DNA of 64,000 nt from Chloroflexota bacterium (GTDB lineage: Bacteria > Chloroflexota > Dehalococcoidia > UBA2979), in contig CANJBO010000001.1 in the NCBI GenBank assembly GCA_947472995.1, forward strand, positions 1 through 64,000, given 5' to 3'. The notes beneath the pieces are model-generated. The model had not been told where the DNA came from. It made no database searches and saw only the letters and a program-made list of their open reading frames with translations. Both the position numbers and the translations under genes were made by a program. Shown one piece after another: positions 28,048 to 37,421 of this stretch (its first letter is position 1; each line of letters opens with the position of its first letter).

Positions 28048-30726
28048 GTGACCATCGACGAGCTGCGGCGAGCCTTCCAGGCGTACTTCGAGGCTCGCGG
28101 GCACCGCCGCATCCCCTCGTCCTCCCTCGTGCCCCACGGCGATCCGACGCTCCTCTTCACGACCGCCGGGATGGTGCAGTTCAAGCCCTACTTCATGGGC
28201 CTGGAGGAGCCGCCGGCCCGCCGCCTCACCTCGATCCAGCGCTGCTTCCGCACCACCGACGTCGAGGAGGTGGGCGACGAGAACCACCTGACGCTGTTCG
28301 AGATGCTCGGCAACTTCTCCGTGGGCGACTACTTCAAGCCGGAGGTCATCCCCTGGGCGTGGGAGTTCCTCACGGACGTCCTCGGCATCCCGAAGGACAG
28401 GCTCTGGGCCACGGTGTTCACCGACGACGACGAGGCGGCCGCGATCTGGAGCAGCCTCGGCGTCCCGCCGGAGCGCCTGCTGCGCTACACCGCCGCGCAG
28501 GGCAACTGGTGGGGCCCGCCGGGCGACACCGGGCCGATGGGCCCCTGCTCCGAGATGCACTACGACTGGGGCCTGACGCCGGGCTGCGCCGACTGCGAGC
28601 GCGGCACGTGCCACCCGGACATCGGGTGCGGACGGTTCCTGGAGATCTGGAACCTCGTCTTCATGTCGTACTACCGCGAGGAGGACGGCTCGCAGACCGA
28701 CCTCCCCGCGGCGAACATCGACACCGGCGCGGGCCTCGAGCGGCTCGCGTCCGTGGTGCAGGGCGTGCGCGCCGTGTACGAGACGGACGAGCTGCGCGGC
28801 GTCCTCGCCGCCGCTGAGCGCGTGACCGGCCGCGTCTACGACCCCGACGAGCAGCCCGAGACCGCTCGTGCGCTCCGCGCGATCACGGAGCACTCGCGCG
28901 CCCTCGCATTCCTCGTCACCGACGGCGTGCTGCCGAGCAACGAGGGACGCGGCTACGTGCTGCGCCGTCTGCTGCGACGCGCCGTCTACTTCGGCCACCG
29001 CCTCGGCGTGCGCGAGCCGTTCCTCGAGCGCGTCGTGGACGCCGCGATCGACCACTCGATGGCGGCGCACCCGCAGCTCGGCGAGCAGCGTGACTTCATC
29101 TGCCGCATCGCACGCCTCGAGGAGGCGCGCTTCCAGGCGACCCTCGACCGCGGGCTCGCGCTGCTCGAGGAGGTCGTGACGCGCGAGGCCTCGACGAAGC
29201 GCATCCCCGGCCGTGACATGTTCACGCTGTACGACACGCACGGCCTGCCCCCGGAGCTGACGCTGGAGGTCGCGCAGGGCCTCGGGTACGAGGTGGACCG
29301 CGCCGGCTTCGACGCGGAGATGGACGCGCAGCGCGAGCGGTCGAAGGGCGACGAGGCGTTCGGCGGCGAGCAGGACACGCGCGCGCAGCGCTACGCCGCG
29401 ATCGTCGCGCCGAGCGAGTTCGTCGGCTACGACACGATCGAGGCGCAGACGACCGTCGCGCACCTCGTCGGCGCGGCGGGCGGGCCTGTCGACGCGCTGT
29501 CCGAGGGCGAGGCGGGCGAGATCGTGCTCACCTCGACGCCGTTCTACCCCGAAGGCGGCGGCCAGGTCGGCGATCAGGGCACGATCGAGGCGGCGACGGG
29601 CCGCTTCGCCGTCGAGGACACGCACCGCTACGGCGAGTCGGTCGTGCACATCGGCCGCGTGGTTGCCGGGAGCATCGCGCTCGGCGCGCCGGTGACCGGG
29701 CGCGTCGACGAGGCGCGACGGCAGGACACGGCGCGCAACCACACCGGCACGCACCTGTTGCACGCGGCGCTGCGCAGCGTCCTCGGCACCCACGTGCGAC
29801 AGGCCGGCTCGTACGTCGGGCCGGACCGCCTGCGCTTCGATTACACCCACCCCGAGGCGCCGTCCGAGGATCAGCTCACCGAGATCCAGCGCATCGTGAA
29901 CACGAAGGTGCGCGCGGACATCGAGAGCGCGACGTTCGAGCTGGAGTACGACGAGGCGATCGAGCGCGGCGCGATCGCGTTCTTCGAGGACCGCTACACC
30001 GCGCGCGTGCGGATGGTCGAGTACTGCGACTCGCGCGGGCACGCGCCGGGCGGCCACACGATGGACTGCTACAGCCGCGAGCTGTGCGGCGGCATCCACC
30101 TGCGCTCGACGGGACAGGTCGGCATGCTCCTGATCGTCTCGGACCAGAGCATCGGCGCCGGCCTGCGCCGCATCGAGGCGCTGACCGGCGTCGAGGCGGA
30201 GCGGCACGTCGAGGACCGCACCGGCATGGTGAACGCGCTCGCGCGGCGCTTCCGCACGCCGCCCGCGCAGGTCGTGGAGCGCATCGCCGCGCTGGAGGAA
30301 CAGCTCGCCGTCGAGCGACGCCGCCTCGAGGACGCCGAGCGGCGTGCCTCGGCGGGCACGGCGGACAGCATCGCCGACGCCGCCGAGGACATTGGCGGGG
30401 TGAAGGTGCTCGTGGCGCGCGTGCAGGCCGAGTCTGCCGACGCCCTCCGCCCGATGGTCGACCGGCTGCGCGACCGCCTCGGCTCCGCGTTCATCGCGCT
30501 CGCGGCGGACATCGACGGGCGGCCCTCGTTCATCGTCGCGGCGACGGACGACGTGGTCGCGCGCGGCCTGAGCGCCGCCGACGTGGTGAAGATCGCCGCG
30601 GGCATCGCCGGGGGCGGCGGCGGCGGACGCCCGCAGATCGCGCAGGCCGGCGGTCGCGACGCGTCGAAGATCGACGAGGCGCTCGCCGCGGCCCTCGAGG
30701 CGGCGCGGAGCCGCCTCTCATCCTGA
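28048..30726 (+). CDS. alaS: alanine--tRNA ligase
   Basis: Charges tRNA-Ala. 892 aa from GTG 28048. The N-terminal class II catalytic domain is intact (SLVPHGDPTLLFTTAGMVQF, FEMLGNFSVGDYFK, NIDTGAGLERLASVVQG). A cysteine-rich insert CADCERGTCHPDIGCGRF precedes LEIWNLVFM. The editing domain has NHTGTHLLH and the second metal motif as ELCGGIHLRSTG, with Ile where CGGTH is usual. A C-terminal C-Ala domain ends in GGGGGGRPQIAQAGG. It heads alaS-ruvX-mltG-aroE. Confidence 0.97.
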   Translation: MTIDELRRAFQAYFEARGHRRIPSSSLVPHGDPTLLFTTAGMVQFKPYFMGLEEPPARRLTSIQRCFRTTDVEEVGDENHLTLFEMLGNFSVGDYFKPEVIPWAWEFLTDVLGIPKDRLWATVFTDDDEAAAIWSSLGVPPERLLRYTAAQGNWWGPPGDTGPMGPCSEMHYDWGLTPGCADCERGTCHPDIGCGRFLEIWNLVFMSYYREEDGSQTDLPAANIDTGAGLERLASVVQGVRAVYETDELRGVLAAAERVTGRVYDPDEQPETARALRAITEHSRALAFLVTDGVLPSNEGRGYVLRRLLRRAVYFGHRLGVREPFLERVVDAAIDHSMAAHPQLGEQRDFICRIARLEEARFQATLDRGLALLEEVVTREASTKRIPGRDMFTLYDTHGLPPELTLEVAQGLGYEVDRAGFDAEMDAQRERSKGDEAFGGEQDTRAQRYAAIVAPSEFVGYDTIEAQTTVAHLVGAAGGPVDALSEGEAGEIVLTSTPFYPEGGGQVGDQGTIEAATGRFAVEDTHRYGESVVHIGRVVAGSIALGAPVTGRVDEARRQDTARNHTGTHLLHAALRSVLGTHVRQAGSYVGPDRLRFDYTHPEAPSEDQLTEIQRIVNTKVRADIESATFELEYDEAIERGAIAFFEDRYTARVRMVEYCDSRGHAPGGHTMDCYSRELCGGIHLRSTGQVGMLLIVSDQSIGAGLRRIEALTGVEAERHVEDRTGMVNALARRFRTPPAQVVERIAALEEQLAVERRRLEDAERRASAGTADSIADAAEDIGGVKVLVARVQAESADALRPMVDRLRDRLGSAFIALAADIDGRPSFIVAATDDVVARGLSAADVVKIAAGIAGGGGGGRPQIAQAGGRDASKIDEALAAALEAARSRLSS

Positions 30727-30760
30727 CGCACGTGCCTCGACGGCCGACCCCGGTGCGTCG

Positions 30761-31201
30761 ATGAGGTGGCTCGGCGTCGACACCGGCGGTGCGCGCGTCG
30801 GGCTCGCCATCTGCGACCCCGATGAACGTGTCGTCGTCCCGCTCGAGGTCGTCCCGGCCGCCGTCGCGTTCCCCGCGATCCGCACGATCGCAGCACGCGA
30901 CAGCGTCGAGGGCATCGTGATCGGGCTGGCACTCACGCCGCGCGGCCTCGAGGAGGAGTCGGCGCAGCGTGCGCGGCGGCTCGGCCAGCGGATCGAACGC
31001 AGCCTCGGCCTCCCGGTAGAGTATGAGGATGAGCGATACACCTCGGTCGAAGCGGAGCGCCTCGCTAGCGAACATGCCGGTGATGGTCGTGGCCCGCGCC
31101 GCCCGGCGGACGACCTCGCCGCGGTGCTGATCCTCGAGCAGTTCCTCGCCCGGCGGCATGCCGCGGCGCGTCGAGAGAGCGCGGGCGATGTCGACGCGTG
31201 A
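30761..31201 (+). CDS. ruvX: Holliday junction resolvase-like protein RuvX (YqgF)
   Basis: RNase H-fold nuclease implicated in pre-16S rRNA 5' processing and recombination. 146 aa with LGVDTGGARVGLAICDP (first Asp), VIGLALTPRG, VEYEDERYTSVEAE (Glu) and a C-terminal DDLAAVLILEQFL (Asp). Located 34 nt after alaS and overlapping the mltG start by 14 nt, matching the common alaS-ruvX-mltG order. Confidence 0.9.
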   Translation: MRWLGVDTGGARVGLAICDPDERVVVPLEVVPAAVAFPAIRTIAARDSVEGIVIGLALTPRGLEEESAQRARRLGQRIERSLGLPVEYEDERYTSVEAERLASEHAGDGRGPRRPADDLAAVLILEQFLARRHAAARRESAGDVDA

Positions 31202-32297
31202 CGCGCGCCGCCGGCGCGTGATGCTGATGCTCGCCGCGTACACGCTGCTGGTGGCGCTGGGGCTCGCGTTCCTGCTGAGCAACGTACCGCGCACCCTCGC
31301 CGCCAACGTGCGCGCGCTGGCCGCCCCGGCCAGCGTCGTCCCCGCGAGCGGCACCTCCACGATCGACCTGCGCGAGGGCTCCAGCGCCGAGGAGATCATC
31401 GAGCAGCTGGAGAAGGCCGGCGTCGCGCGCGACGGCAAGGCGCTGCGCGCGCTCCTCGACCTCGCCGGGCTATCCTCGAAGCTGCAGGCGGGCCGCTACC
31501 GGCTCACCGCGAACATGCCCCCGGCCGAGATCCTGCGCGTGCTCGCCGACGGCCCGAACCGCCCGCAGGTGATCACGTTCCGCGAGGGCCTCCGCAACGA
31601 GGAGATCGGCGAGACGCTTCAGAAGGAGGGCATCCTCAGCGTCGCGGACTGGGAGGTCGCGCTCGGCCAGCCACGCACCGCGCCGTTCCTCGACAGCCGC
31701 CCCGATGGGGCGAGCCTCCTCGGCTACCTGATGCCGGCGACCTATGCCTACGACGAGAAGACGACCGCGGGCGGCCTCGTGCAGTCGATGCTCGACGCCT
31801 TCGGCAAGCAAGTCACGCCGGAGATGATCGCCGCCGGCCGCACGCGCGGCATGACGCTCCACCAGGTCGTGACGCTGGCCTCGATCGTGGAGCGCGAGGC
31901 TGCCTCCGCGACGGAGCGCCCGCTGATCGCGGCGGTGTTCATCAACCGCCTGACGCAGGGCGTGCCGCTCCAGGCCGACCCGACGGTGCAGTTCGTCGTC
32001 TCGCGCGTGCCGGGCAACGTGGAGCGGTTCGGCTACTGGAAGCGCGCGCTGACGACCGCGGACCTCGTGCTGCCGTCGCCGTACAACACATACCTCAACC
32101 AGGGACTGCCGCCCGGCCCGATCGCGAACCCGGGCGTCGAGTCGATCAAGGCCGTCGTCAATCCCGCCGGCGTGCCGTACCTCTACTTCGTCGCGTCGCC
32201 GGCGTGCGACGGCACGCACCTGTTCGCCGCGACGCTCGCCGAGCACAACGCGAACGTCGAGCGGTTCAGCGCATCCTCCTGCGGAAAGGGCAACTAG
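31188..32297 (+). CDS. mltG: endolytic murein transglycosylase MltG
   Basis: Membrane-anchored YceG-family enzyme that terminates glycan strands. 369 aa from ATG 31188: cytosolic basic start, one transmembrane helix (VMLMLAAYTLLVALGLAFLL), a LysM-like part with the region SSAEEIIEQLEKAGVA, then the catalytic part with Glu in VVTLASIVEREAASATERPL, VFINRLTQGVPLQADPTVQF and LPSPYNTYLNQGLPPGPIAN. It overlaps ruvX and is 2 nt before aroE. Confidence 0.96.
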   Translation: MSTRDARRRRVMLMLAAYTLLVALGLAFLLSNVPRTLAANVRALAAPASVVPASGTSTIDLREGSSAEEIIEQLEKAGVARDGKALRALLDLAGLSSKLQAGRYRLTANMPPAEILRVLADGPNRPQVITFREGLRNEEIGETLQKEGILSVADWEVALGQPRTAPFLDSRPDGASLLGYLMPATYAYDEKTTAGGLVQSMLDAFGKQVTPEMIAAGRTRGMTLHQVVTLASIVEREAASATERPLIAAVFINRLTQGVPLQADPTVQFVVSRVPGNVERFGYWKRALTTADLVLPSPYNTYLNQGLPPGPIANPGVESIKAVVNPAGVPYLYFVASPACDGTHLFAATLAEHNANVERFSASSCGKGN

Positions 32298-32299
32298 CG

Positions 32300-33163
32300 A
32301 TGACTCGAGCGCCACGCACGATCGCGCTGCTCGGCCACCCGGTCGCGCACTCGATCTCGCCGAGGTTCCAGCAGGCCGCCCTCGACGCGCTGGGCATCGA
32401 CGCGCGGTACGAGGCGTGGGACACGCCGCCGGAGCAGCTGGCCGCGCACATCGAGCGCTTCCGCTCGGGCGACCTCCTCGGCGGGAACGTGACCGTGCCG
32501 CACAAGGTCGCCGCGATGCGCTACATCGACCGCCCGGACGCGATGGTGGAGCGCGTCGGCGCGTTGAACACCATCGTGAACCGCGATGGCCTGCTGCACG
32601 CGACGAACACCGACGTCGCCGGCATCACCGGCGCCCTGCGCGAGGCCGGCGTCGAGGCGCGCGGCGCGGACGTGGTCCTGATCGGCGCGGGCGGCGCGGC
32701 ACGCGCCGTCGTCGTGGCGATGCGCATGGCGGGCGCGGCTCGCCTGACGATCGCCAACCGCACCGCCGCCAACGGCCACGCGCTCGTCGAGGTCGGCGGC
32801 CCCGACCTCGACATGCGGTACGCGCCGCTGGACGTGCAGGACGCGACGTTCCGGCAGGCGGTCAGCGGGGCGCGCATCGTGATCCAGTCCACCTCGGTCG
32901 GCATGGCGCACGGCCCGGACGAGTCGGGGACGCCCGTCCCGGCGGAGCTGTTCTCGCCGGGGCAGGTCGCGTTCGACCTCGTCTACGTGCCCGAGGAGAC
33001 GCCGTTCCTGCGTGCGGCCTCGGCGGCGGGGGCGACCACGGTCGGCGGGCTGATGATGCTGATCCACCAGGGCGCGGAGGCGTTCCGCCTCTGGCTGGGC
33101 GCGGACCCGCCGATCGAGGTGATGGTGAAGGCGGCCCGGCAGGCGCTCGCCGAGCGCGGGTAG
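32300..33163 (+). CDS. aroE: shikimate dehydrogenase
   Basis: Reduces 3-dehydroshikimate with NADPH. 287 aa from ATG 32300, two bases after mltG. Shikimate-binding LLGHPVAHSISPRFQQAALD, catalytic Lys in LLGGNVTVPHKVAAM, HATNTDVAGITGAL, the dinucleotide loop VVLIGAGGAARAVVVAM and the C-terminal GGLMMLIHQGAEAFRLW are all present. It starts the shikimate group that continues with aroC and aroKB. Confidence 0.96.
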   Translation: MTRAPRTIALLGHPVAHSISPRFQQAALDALGIDARYEAWDTPPEQLAAHIERFRSGDLLGGNVTVPHKVAAMRYIDRPDAMVERVGALNTIVNRDGLLHATNTDVAGITGALREAGVEARGADVVLIGAGGAARAVVVAMRMAGAARLTIANRTAANGHALVEVGGPDLDMRYAPLDVQDATFRQAVSGARIVIQSTSVGMAHGPDESGTPVPAELFSPGQVAFDLVYVPEETPFLRAASAAGATTVGGLMMLIHQGAEAFRLWLGADPPIEVMVKAARQALAERG

Positions 33164-33199
33164 GCGGACAGCGAGTTCCCGCCGAGGTGCCGAGCGGGG

Positions 33200-33270
33200 C
33201 GGCCCACCCCTGCCCCTCCCGGCGCGGGAGGGGTTCAGAGACGAGATGTGGGGGCTGACGCCCCCACGCC
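33200..33270 (+). repeat. GC-rich hairpin repeat, copy 2
   Basis: In the 232-nt gap after aroE. Stem CCCCTCCCG/CGGGAGGGG followed by TTCAGAGACGAGATGTGGGG and a second small hairpin (GGGGGC/GCCCCC). It matches copy 1 at 16646-16703 (inverted on the map) almost base for base. The rest of the gap, 33271-33395, holds one CCTCGACG octamer and the next gene's ribosome binding site. Confidence 0.8.
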
Positions 33271-33395
33271 CCCAGCAGAGCGGACACCTCGCAGGACTCG
33301 CGCCTCGCGCCGACCGTTAACTCGTGCGCCCTCGACGGGTGCGCCGCTGCAACCGACACTGGAGGCGCGTCCGAGCGGCGCGAGGGAGCACGCGG

Positions 33396-34097
33396 ATGGG
33401 CCTCGGCTTCGGGATCGTCGTCTGCCTCGTCATCTTCGTGGTGGTCGGGTTCATGGTGTTCCAGGCCCGCTTCGCCGCGCGCCAGTGGCGGCGCGTGATC
33501 GCCGCCGGCGACCTCGTCGCGCTCGACCGGCTGATGGGCGAGACGTTCGACGGCTGGCGCAACGCGCGGCCGCCTCGAGGGCTCGCGCCCGCCGACTGGC
33601 GCGCGATGCACACCGCCGCGCTGATCGCCGCGGACTGCGACCGTGCGCGCGTGTCGCTGCTCGCCGAGCCGGACGTGCGCGTCGTGCAGGGCCAGCGTGT
33701 CGAGGTCGGCACGGCGCAGGAGGTGGCGCGCCGCGCGGCCGTCCGCATGGTGGAGCGCCTGCTGTACGAGGTGCCCTACGTCTCCTTCGACGCCGTGCAG
33801 GTGGACGTGCACACGGAGTACCGTTCCGCCGACGGCAGCGTGACGACGCCGTGCCTGCTCACCACGCGTGCGACACGCGAGCACGCCTCGTGGTCGGACT
33901 GGAGCCTCGGGACGGACGCCGCCTCGATGCTCGCAGAGTGGGACACGCGGGAGGCGACGCCGGGCGCGCCAGTCGACCCGTCCGTCGATGCGTTGATCAG
34001 CCCCGGCGACCGTGTCGAGGGCCCGTCCGACGGCCTCGTCGATCCAGCAGCTGCAATACGCGCCGCCGAGCGCACGATCCGGGAGCGCCGCTCATGA
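33396..34097 (+). CDS. single-pass membrane protein of unknown function
   Basis: A 233-aa protein with an N-terminal membrane helix (GIVVCLVIFVVVGFMVFQAR) and a cytosolic or exported domain of about 200 residues with no motif I recognise. The layout (one helix, then a mixed alpha/beta domain) recalls Tim44/DUF-type accessory proteins, but this is weak. ATG 33396 has GGGAG 9 nt upstream. The stop overlaps the aroC start (ATGA), so it is made with the shikimate enzymes. Confidence 0.65.
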   Translation: MGLGFGIVVCLVIFVVVGFMVFQARFAARQWRRVIAAGDLVALDRLMGETFDGWRNARPPRGLAPADWRAMHTAALIAADCDRARVSLLAEPDVRVVQGQRVEVGTAQEVARRAAVRMVERLLYEVPYVSFDAVQVDVHTEYRSADGSVTTPCLLTTRATREHASWSDWSLGTDAASMLAEWDTREATPGAPVDPSVDALISPGDRVEGPSDGLVDPAAAIRAAERTIRERRS

Positions 34098-35275
34098 CCG
34101 CATTCCGCTGGCTGACCGCAGGCGAGTCGCACGGCAAGGGCCTCGCGACGATCGTCGAGGGCGTCCCCGCCGGCCTCGTGATGAGCGAGGACATCATCGC
34201 CGCCGACCTCTCGCGACGGCAGGGCGGCTACGGCCGCGGCCGCCGCCAGCAGATCGAGACCGACCGCGCGGAGCTGCTCTCCGGCGTGCGCCACGGCAAG
34301 ACGATGGGCTCCCCGATCGCGATGACGATCATCAACCGCGACTTCGAGAACCAGGGCTGGCGCGTCCGCATGTCGACCGAGCCGGTGGACGAGGAGGTCG
34401 AGCGCGTGACGCTGCTCCGCCCCGGCCACGCCGACCTCGCGGGCACGCAGAAGTACGGCTTCGACGACGTCCGCCCGATCCTCGAGCGGTCGAGCGCACG
34501 TGAGACGACGGCACGCGTCGCCGTCGGCGCGATCGCGCGCGCGCTGATCCGCACGATCGGGATCACCGTGCACTCGCACACCCTGACCGTCGGCCCGATC
34601 CGCGCGAACGTCCCGGCGCGCATCGACTGGGACGCCGTCGACGCCTCACCGATGCGCGTCGCCGACAAGAGCGTCGAGCAGGCGATGATCGACGAGGTGG
34701 ACCGCACCCGTGAGGCCCTCGACACGGTCGGTGGCATCTTCGAGGTGCGCGCCTCGGGCGTGCCGTTCGGCCTCGGCAGCCACGTGCACTGGGACCGCAA
34801 GCTCGACGGGCGCCTCGCACAGGCGATCATGTCGATCAACGCGATCAAGGCGGTCGAGATCGGCGACGGCATCGCGGCTGCCTCGACGCCCGGGTCGCAG
34901 GTGCAGGACGTGATCCTGCCCGCCTCGGCCTGGGAGCGGCGCAAGTGGGAGCGCGCGACCAACCACGCAGGCGGCCTCGAGGCGGGCATGACGAACGGCG
35001 AGGACATCGTCGTGCGCGGCTTCCTCAAGCCGATCTCCACGATCCCGCAGCGCATGCCCACCGCCGACCTGCTCACAGGCGAGGAGACGACCTCGTTCTA
35101 CGAGCGTTCCGACGTCGCCGTGGTCCCCGCGGGCGGCGTGATCGGCGAGGCGATGGTCGCCATCGTGCTCGCGGAGGCGATGCTCGAGAAGTTCGGCGGC
35201 GACCACGTCGAGGAGATCATCCGCAACTTCGAGGGCTTCATCGCGACCGTCGGCCCGCGCGAGCCGCGCTCGTGA
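34094..35275 (+). CDS. aroC: chorismate synthase
   Basis: Converts EPSP to chorismate with reduced FMN. 393 aa with FRWLTAGESHGKGLATIVEG, SRRQGGYGRGRRQQIETDR, LSGVRHGKTMGSPIAM, RPGHADLAGTQKYGFDDVRP, ERSSARETTARVAVGAIA and ATNHAGGLEAGMTNGEDIVV. It overlaps the gene before (ATGA) and the aroKB GTG after (GTGA), so the three are coupled. Confidence 0.97.
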   Translation: MTAFRWLTAGESHGKGLATIVEGVPAGLVMSEDIIAADLSRRQGGYGRGRRQQIETDRAELLSGVRHGKTMGSPIAMTIINRDFENQGWRVRMSTEPVDEEVERVTLLRPGHADLAGTQKYGFDDVRPILERSSARETTARVAVGAIARALIRTIGITVHSHTLTVGPIRANVPARIDWDAVDASPMRVADKSVEQAMIDEVDRTREALDTVGGIFEVRASGVPFGLGSHVHWDRKLDGRLAQAIMSINAIKAVEIGDGIAAASTPGSQVQDVILPASAWERRKWERATNHAGGLEAGMTNGEDIVVRGFLKPISTIPQRMPTADLLTGEETTSFYERSDVAVVPAGGVIGEAMVAIVLAEAMLEKFGGDHVEEIIRNFEGFIATVGPREPRS

Positions 35276-37008
35276 GCACAGCCGCATCGTCCGGACCGCC
35301 GCAGCAACCCGCGCGCACTGCGCCTCAGCAGATCGTCCTGGTCGGACTCTCCGGCGTCGGCAAGACGACCGTGGGGGGGGCGCTCGCCGCGCGCCTCGGC
35401 TGGTCGTTCCTCGACACCGACGAGATCGTGCACAAGCGCGAGGGCCGCACCGCCGCGGAGATCATCGTCGAGCGGGGTGAGCCGGAGTTCCGCCGCATCG
35501 AGGAGCTCGCGGTGATGGAGGCGGCGAAGCAGGTCCCCGCGGTGATCGCGACCGGCGGCGGCGCGATCCTCTCCGCCGGCAACCGTCGCAACCTCGGCGA
35601 GCGCGGGTTCATCGTCTACCTCGACGCGACGCCGAGCGAGATCGCGCGACGACTGCCGTCCGAGGGCCAGCCGGAGCGCCCGCTGACGGACGCCGACCCG
35701 GAGCGCCGCCTGCGCGAGCTCGATGGCGACCGGCGCGCCTACTACAACCACGCCGACCTGTGGGTGCCGGTGATGGGCGGCCCCGAGGCGGTCGAGACCT
35801 CGCGCGACGAGGCCGTGACGCGCATCCTCCGCGCCTGGGCCGGCGACGCTGCCGACCTGATGGCGCGCCCCCGTCGCCTCGAGCGGCTCGGCAGCGCGGA
35901 GCCGGCGCGCGGTCCCGCGGCGCTCGTCGACACGGGCGAGGAGCGCTACCCGATCTGGGTCGCGCCGGGCGAGCTGCGACGGCTGCCCGATCGCCTGCAG
36001 CAGATCGGCCTCGCCGGCCGGCGCGTGTTCCTGATCACCGACACCAACGTCATGGAGGCGCACGGCCGCATGGTCGCCGGTGTCCTCGACGGTGGCGGCA
36101 TCGCCGGCGCGTCGTACGTCATTCCCGCGGGCGAGGCGTCGAAGACGCAGCGCACCGCGAACGAGCTGTATCGCTGGCTCGCCGCCGAGCGCGCCGAGCG
36201 CCGCGATGTGATCCTCGCGCTGGGCGGCGGCGTCGTCGGCGACCTCGCGGGGTACGTCGCGGCGACGTACCTGCGCGGCATGCCGTTCGTGCAGCTGCCG
36301 ACCTCCGTGCTCGCGATGAACGATGCGGCGATCGGCGGCAAGGTCGCCGTCGATCTGCCCGAGGGCAAGAACCTCGTCGGCGCGTTCCACCAGCCTGTCG
36401 CGGTGCTCTCGGACGTGAGCGTGCTCTCGACGCTCCCGCGCCGCATGCACATCGAGGGCTTCGCCGAGGTGATCAAGCACGCGTTCATCCTCGACCCCGG
36501 CCTCCTCGACACGCTCGAGGCGAACGCGAGCCAGCTCGCCTCGGGCACCGCGGACCCGGAGCTGATGGCGCACGTGATCGGGCGCTCGTCGCACCTGAAG
36601 GCGCTGATCGTGTCGAGCGACCCGCACGAGCAGGGCGTGCGCGCGATCCTCAACTACGGCCACACGATCGGCCACGCGATCGAGCAGTCCACCGGCTACA
36701 CCGAGTACATGCACGGCGAGGCCGTCGCGATCGGCATGATGGGCGCGGGGCGCATCGCGGTGGAGTCGGGGATCCTCGACCCCACGGTGCTGGACCGGCA
36801 AGCCGATCTGCTGCGCTCGTTCGGGCTGCCGCTGGTCGCGCCGGGCATCAACGTGCGCGCGGTGCTGGAGGCGATGCTGCGCGACAAGAAGGTCGTGCAG
36901 GGTCAGATGCGCTTCGTGCTCCTCGAGGGCGTCGGTCGCACCACCGTCCGTGGCGACATCCCCGAGGACCTCGTCCAGCGCACCGTCCAGCAGCTCGCGC
37001 GCGGATAG
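35272..37008 (+). CDS. aroKB: shikimate kinase / 3-dehydroquinate synthase fusion (AroKB)
   Basis: One 578-aa chain carrying two shikimate-pathway enzymes. Residues about 20-195 are shikimate kinase: P-loop LVGLSGVGKTTVGGALA, LDTDEIV, EPEFRRIE, TGGGAIL. Residues about 225-578 are dehydroquinate synthase: GEASKTQ, LALGGGVVGDLAGYVAATYL, the substrate loop AAIGGKVAVDLPEGKNLVGA, FHQPVAVLSD, and metal-binding HTIGHAIE and HGEAVAIGM. GTG 35272 overlaps the aroC TGA. There is no frameshift or internal stop, so the fusion is genuine. Confidence 0.96.
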   Translation: MSTAASSGPPQQPARTAPQQIVLVGLSGVGKTTVGGALAARLGWSFLDTDEIVHKREGRTAAEIIVERGEPEFRRIEELAVMEAAKQVPAVIATGGGAILSAGNRRNLGERGFIVYLDATPSEIARRLPSEGQPERPLTDADPERRLRELDGDRRAYYNHADLWVPVMGGPEAVETSRDEAVTRILRAWAGDAADLMARPRRLERLGSAEPARGPAALVDTGEERYPIWVAPGELRRLPDRLQQIGLAGRRVFLITDTNVMEAHGRMVAGVLDGGGIAGASYVIPAGEASKTQRTANELYRWLAAERAERRDVILALGGGVVGDLAGYVAATYLRGMPFVQLPTSVLAMNDAAIGGKVAVDLPEGKNLVGAFHQPVAVLSDVSVLSTLPRRMHIEGFAEVIKHAFILDPGLLDTLEANASQLASGTADPELMAHVIGRSSHLKALIVSSDPHEQGVRAILNYGHTIGHAIEQSTGYTEYMHGEAVAIGMMGAGRIAVESGILDPTVLDRQADLLRSFGLPLVAPGINVRAVLEAMLRDKKVVQGQMRFVLLEGVGRTTVRGDIPEDLVQRTVQQLARG

Positions 37009-37021
37009 GCGAGGCACCTCG

Positions 37022-37306
37022 ATGCCCCCTCGCGAACGGCAGATCGTGGCACTGGCGAAGGGGCGCGTGCAGGGCGTCGGCTATCGCGCGTTCGTCGCGT
37101 ACGAGGGCACGCGCCTCGGCATCACCGGCTACGCGAAGAACCTCCCCGACGGCCGCGTCGAGGTGGTCGCCGAGGGCGACGAGTCCACGCTCCGCCAGTT
37201 CGTCGACCGTCTCCGCGAGGGCCCCACGCTCGCCCTCGTCTCCGACGTGACCTTCCGCTGGGAGCACCCGACCCACGAGTTCCAGGGCTTCGAAGCGGTC
37301 ATCTAG
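37022..37306 (+). CDS. acyP: acylphosphatase
   Basis: Hydrolyses acyl phosphates. 94 aa with the signature GRVQGVGYRAFVAYEGTRLG (catalytic Arg in VGYR) and ITGYAKNLPDGRVEVVAEG (catalytic Asn). It begins 13 nt after aroKB and is followed by a hairpin repeat that may end the operon. Confidence 0.95.
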   Translation: MPPRERQIVALAKGRVQGVGYRAFVAYEGTRLGITGYAKNLPDGRVEVVAEGDESTLRQFVDRLREGPTLALVSDVTFRWEHPTHEFQGFEAVI

Positions 37307-37311
37307 CCCGA

Positions 37312-37418
37312 GCCCTGACCCTGCCCTCTCCCGAAACCGGGAGAGGGTTCTGAGTCCTGAATCCTGAATCCTGATCTGGCCCCCTCCCCCGTTCGGGGAG
37401 AGGGCTGGGGTGACGGCC
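37312..37418 (+). repeat. GC-rich double-hairpin repeat, copy 3
   Basis: Two hairpins (CCCTCTCCCG/CGGGAGAGGG and CCCCG/CGGGG within CTCCCC...GGGGAGAGGG) joined by TTCTGAGTCCTGAATCCTGA and a further TGATCTGG. The linker carries a tandem TCCTGAAT expansion absent from copy 4. It lies between the convergent acyP and mobB stops, so it may terminate both strands. Confidence 0.8.
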
Positions 37419-37421
37419 CTC

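Noticed and set aside
28500-28680. Possible mobile zinc-binding insertion in alaS (Cys cluster)
   Set aside because: Cysteine-rich inserts before LEIWNLVF occur in many AlaRS proteins, so this is probably ordinary.
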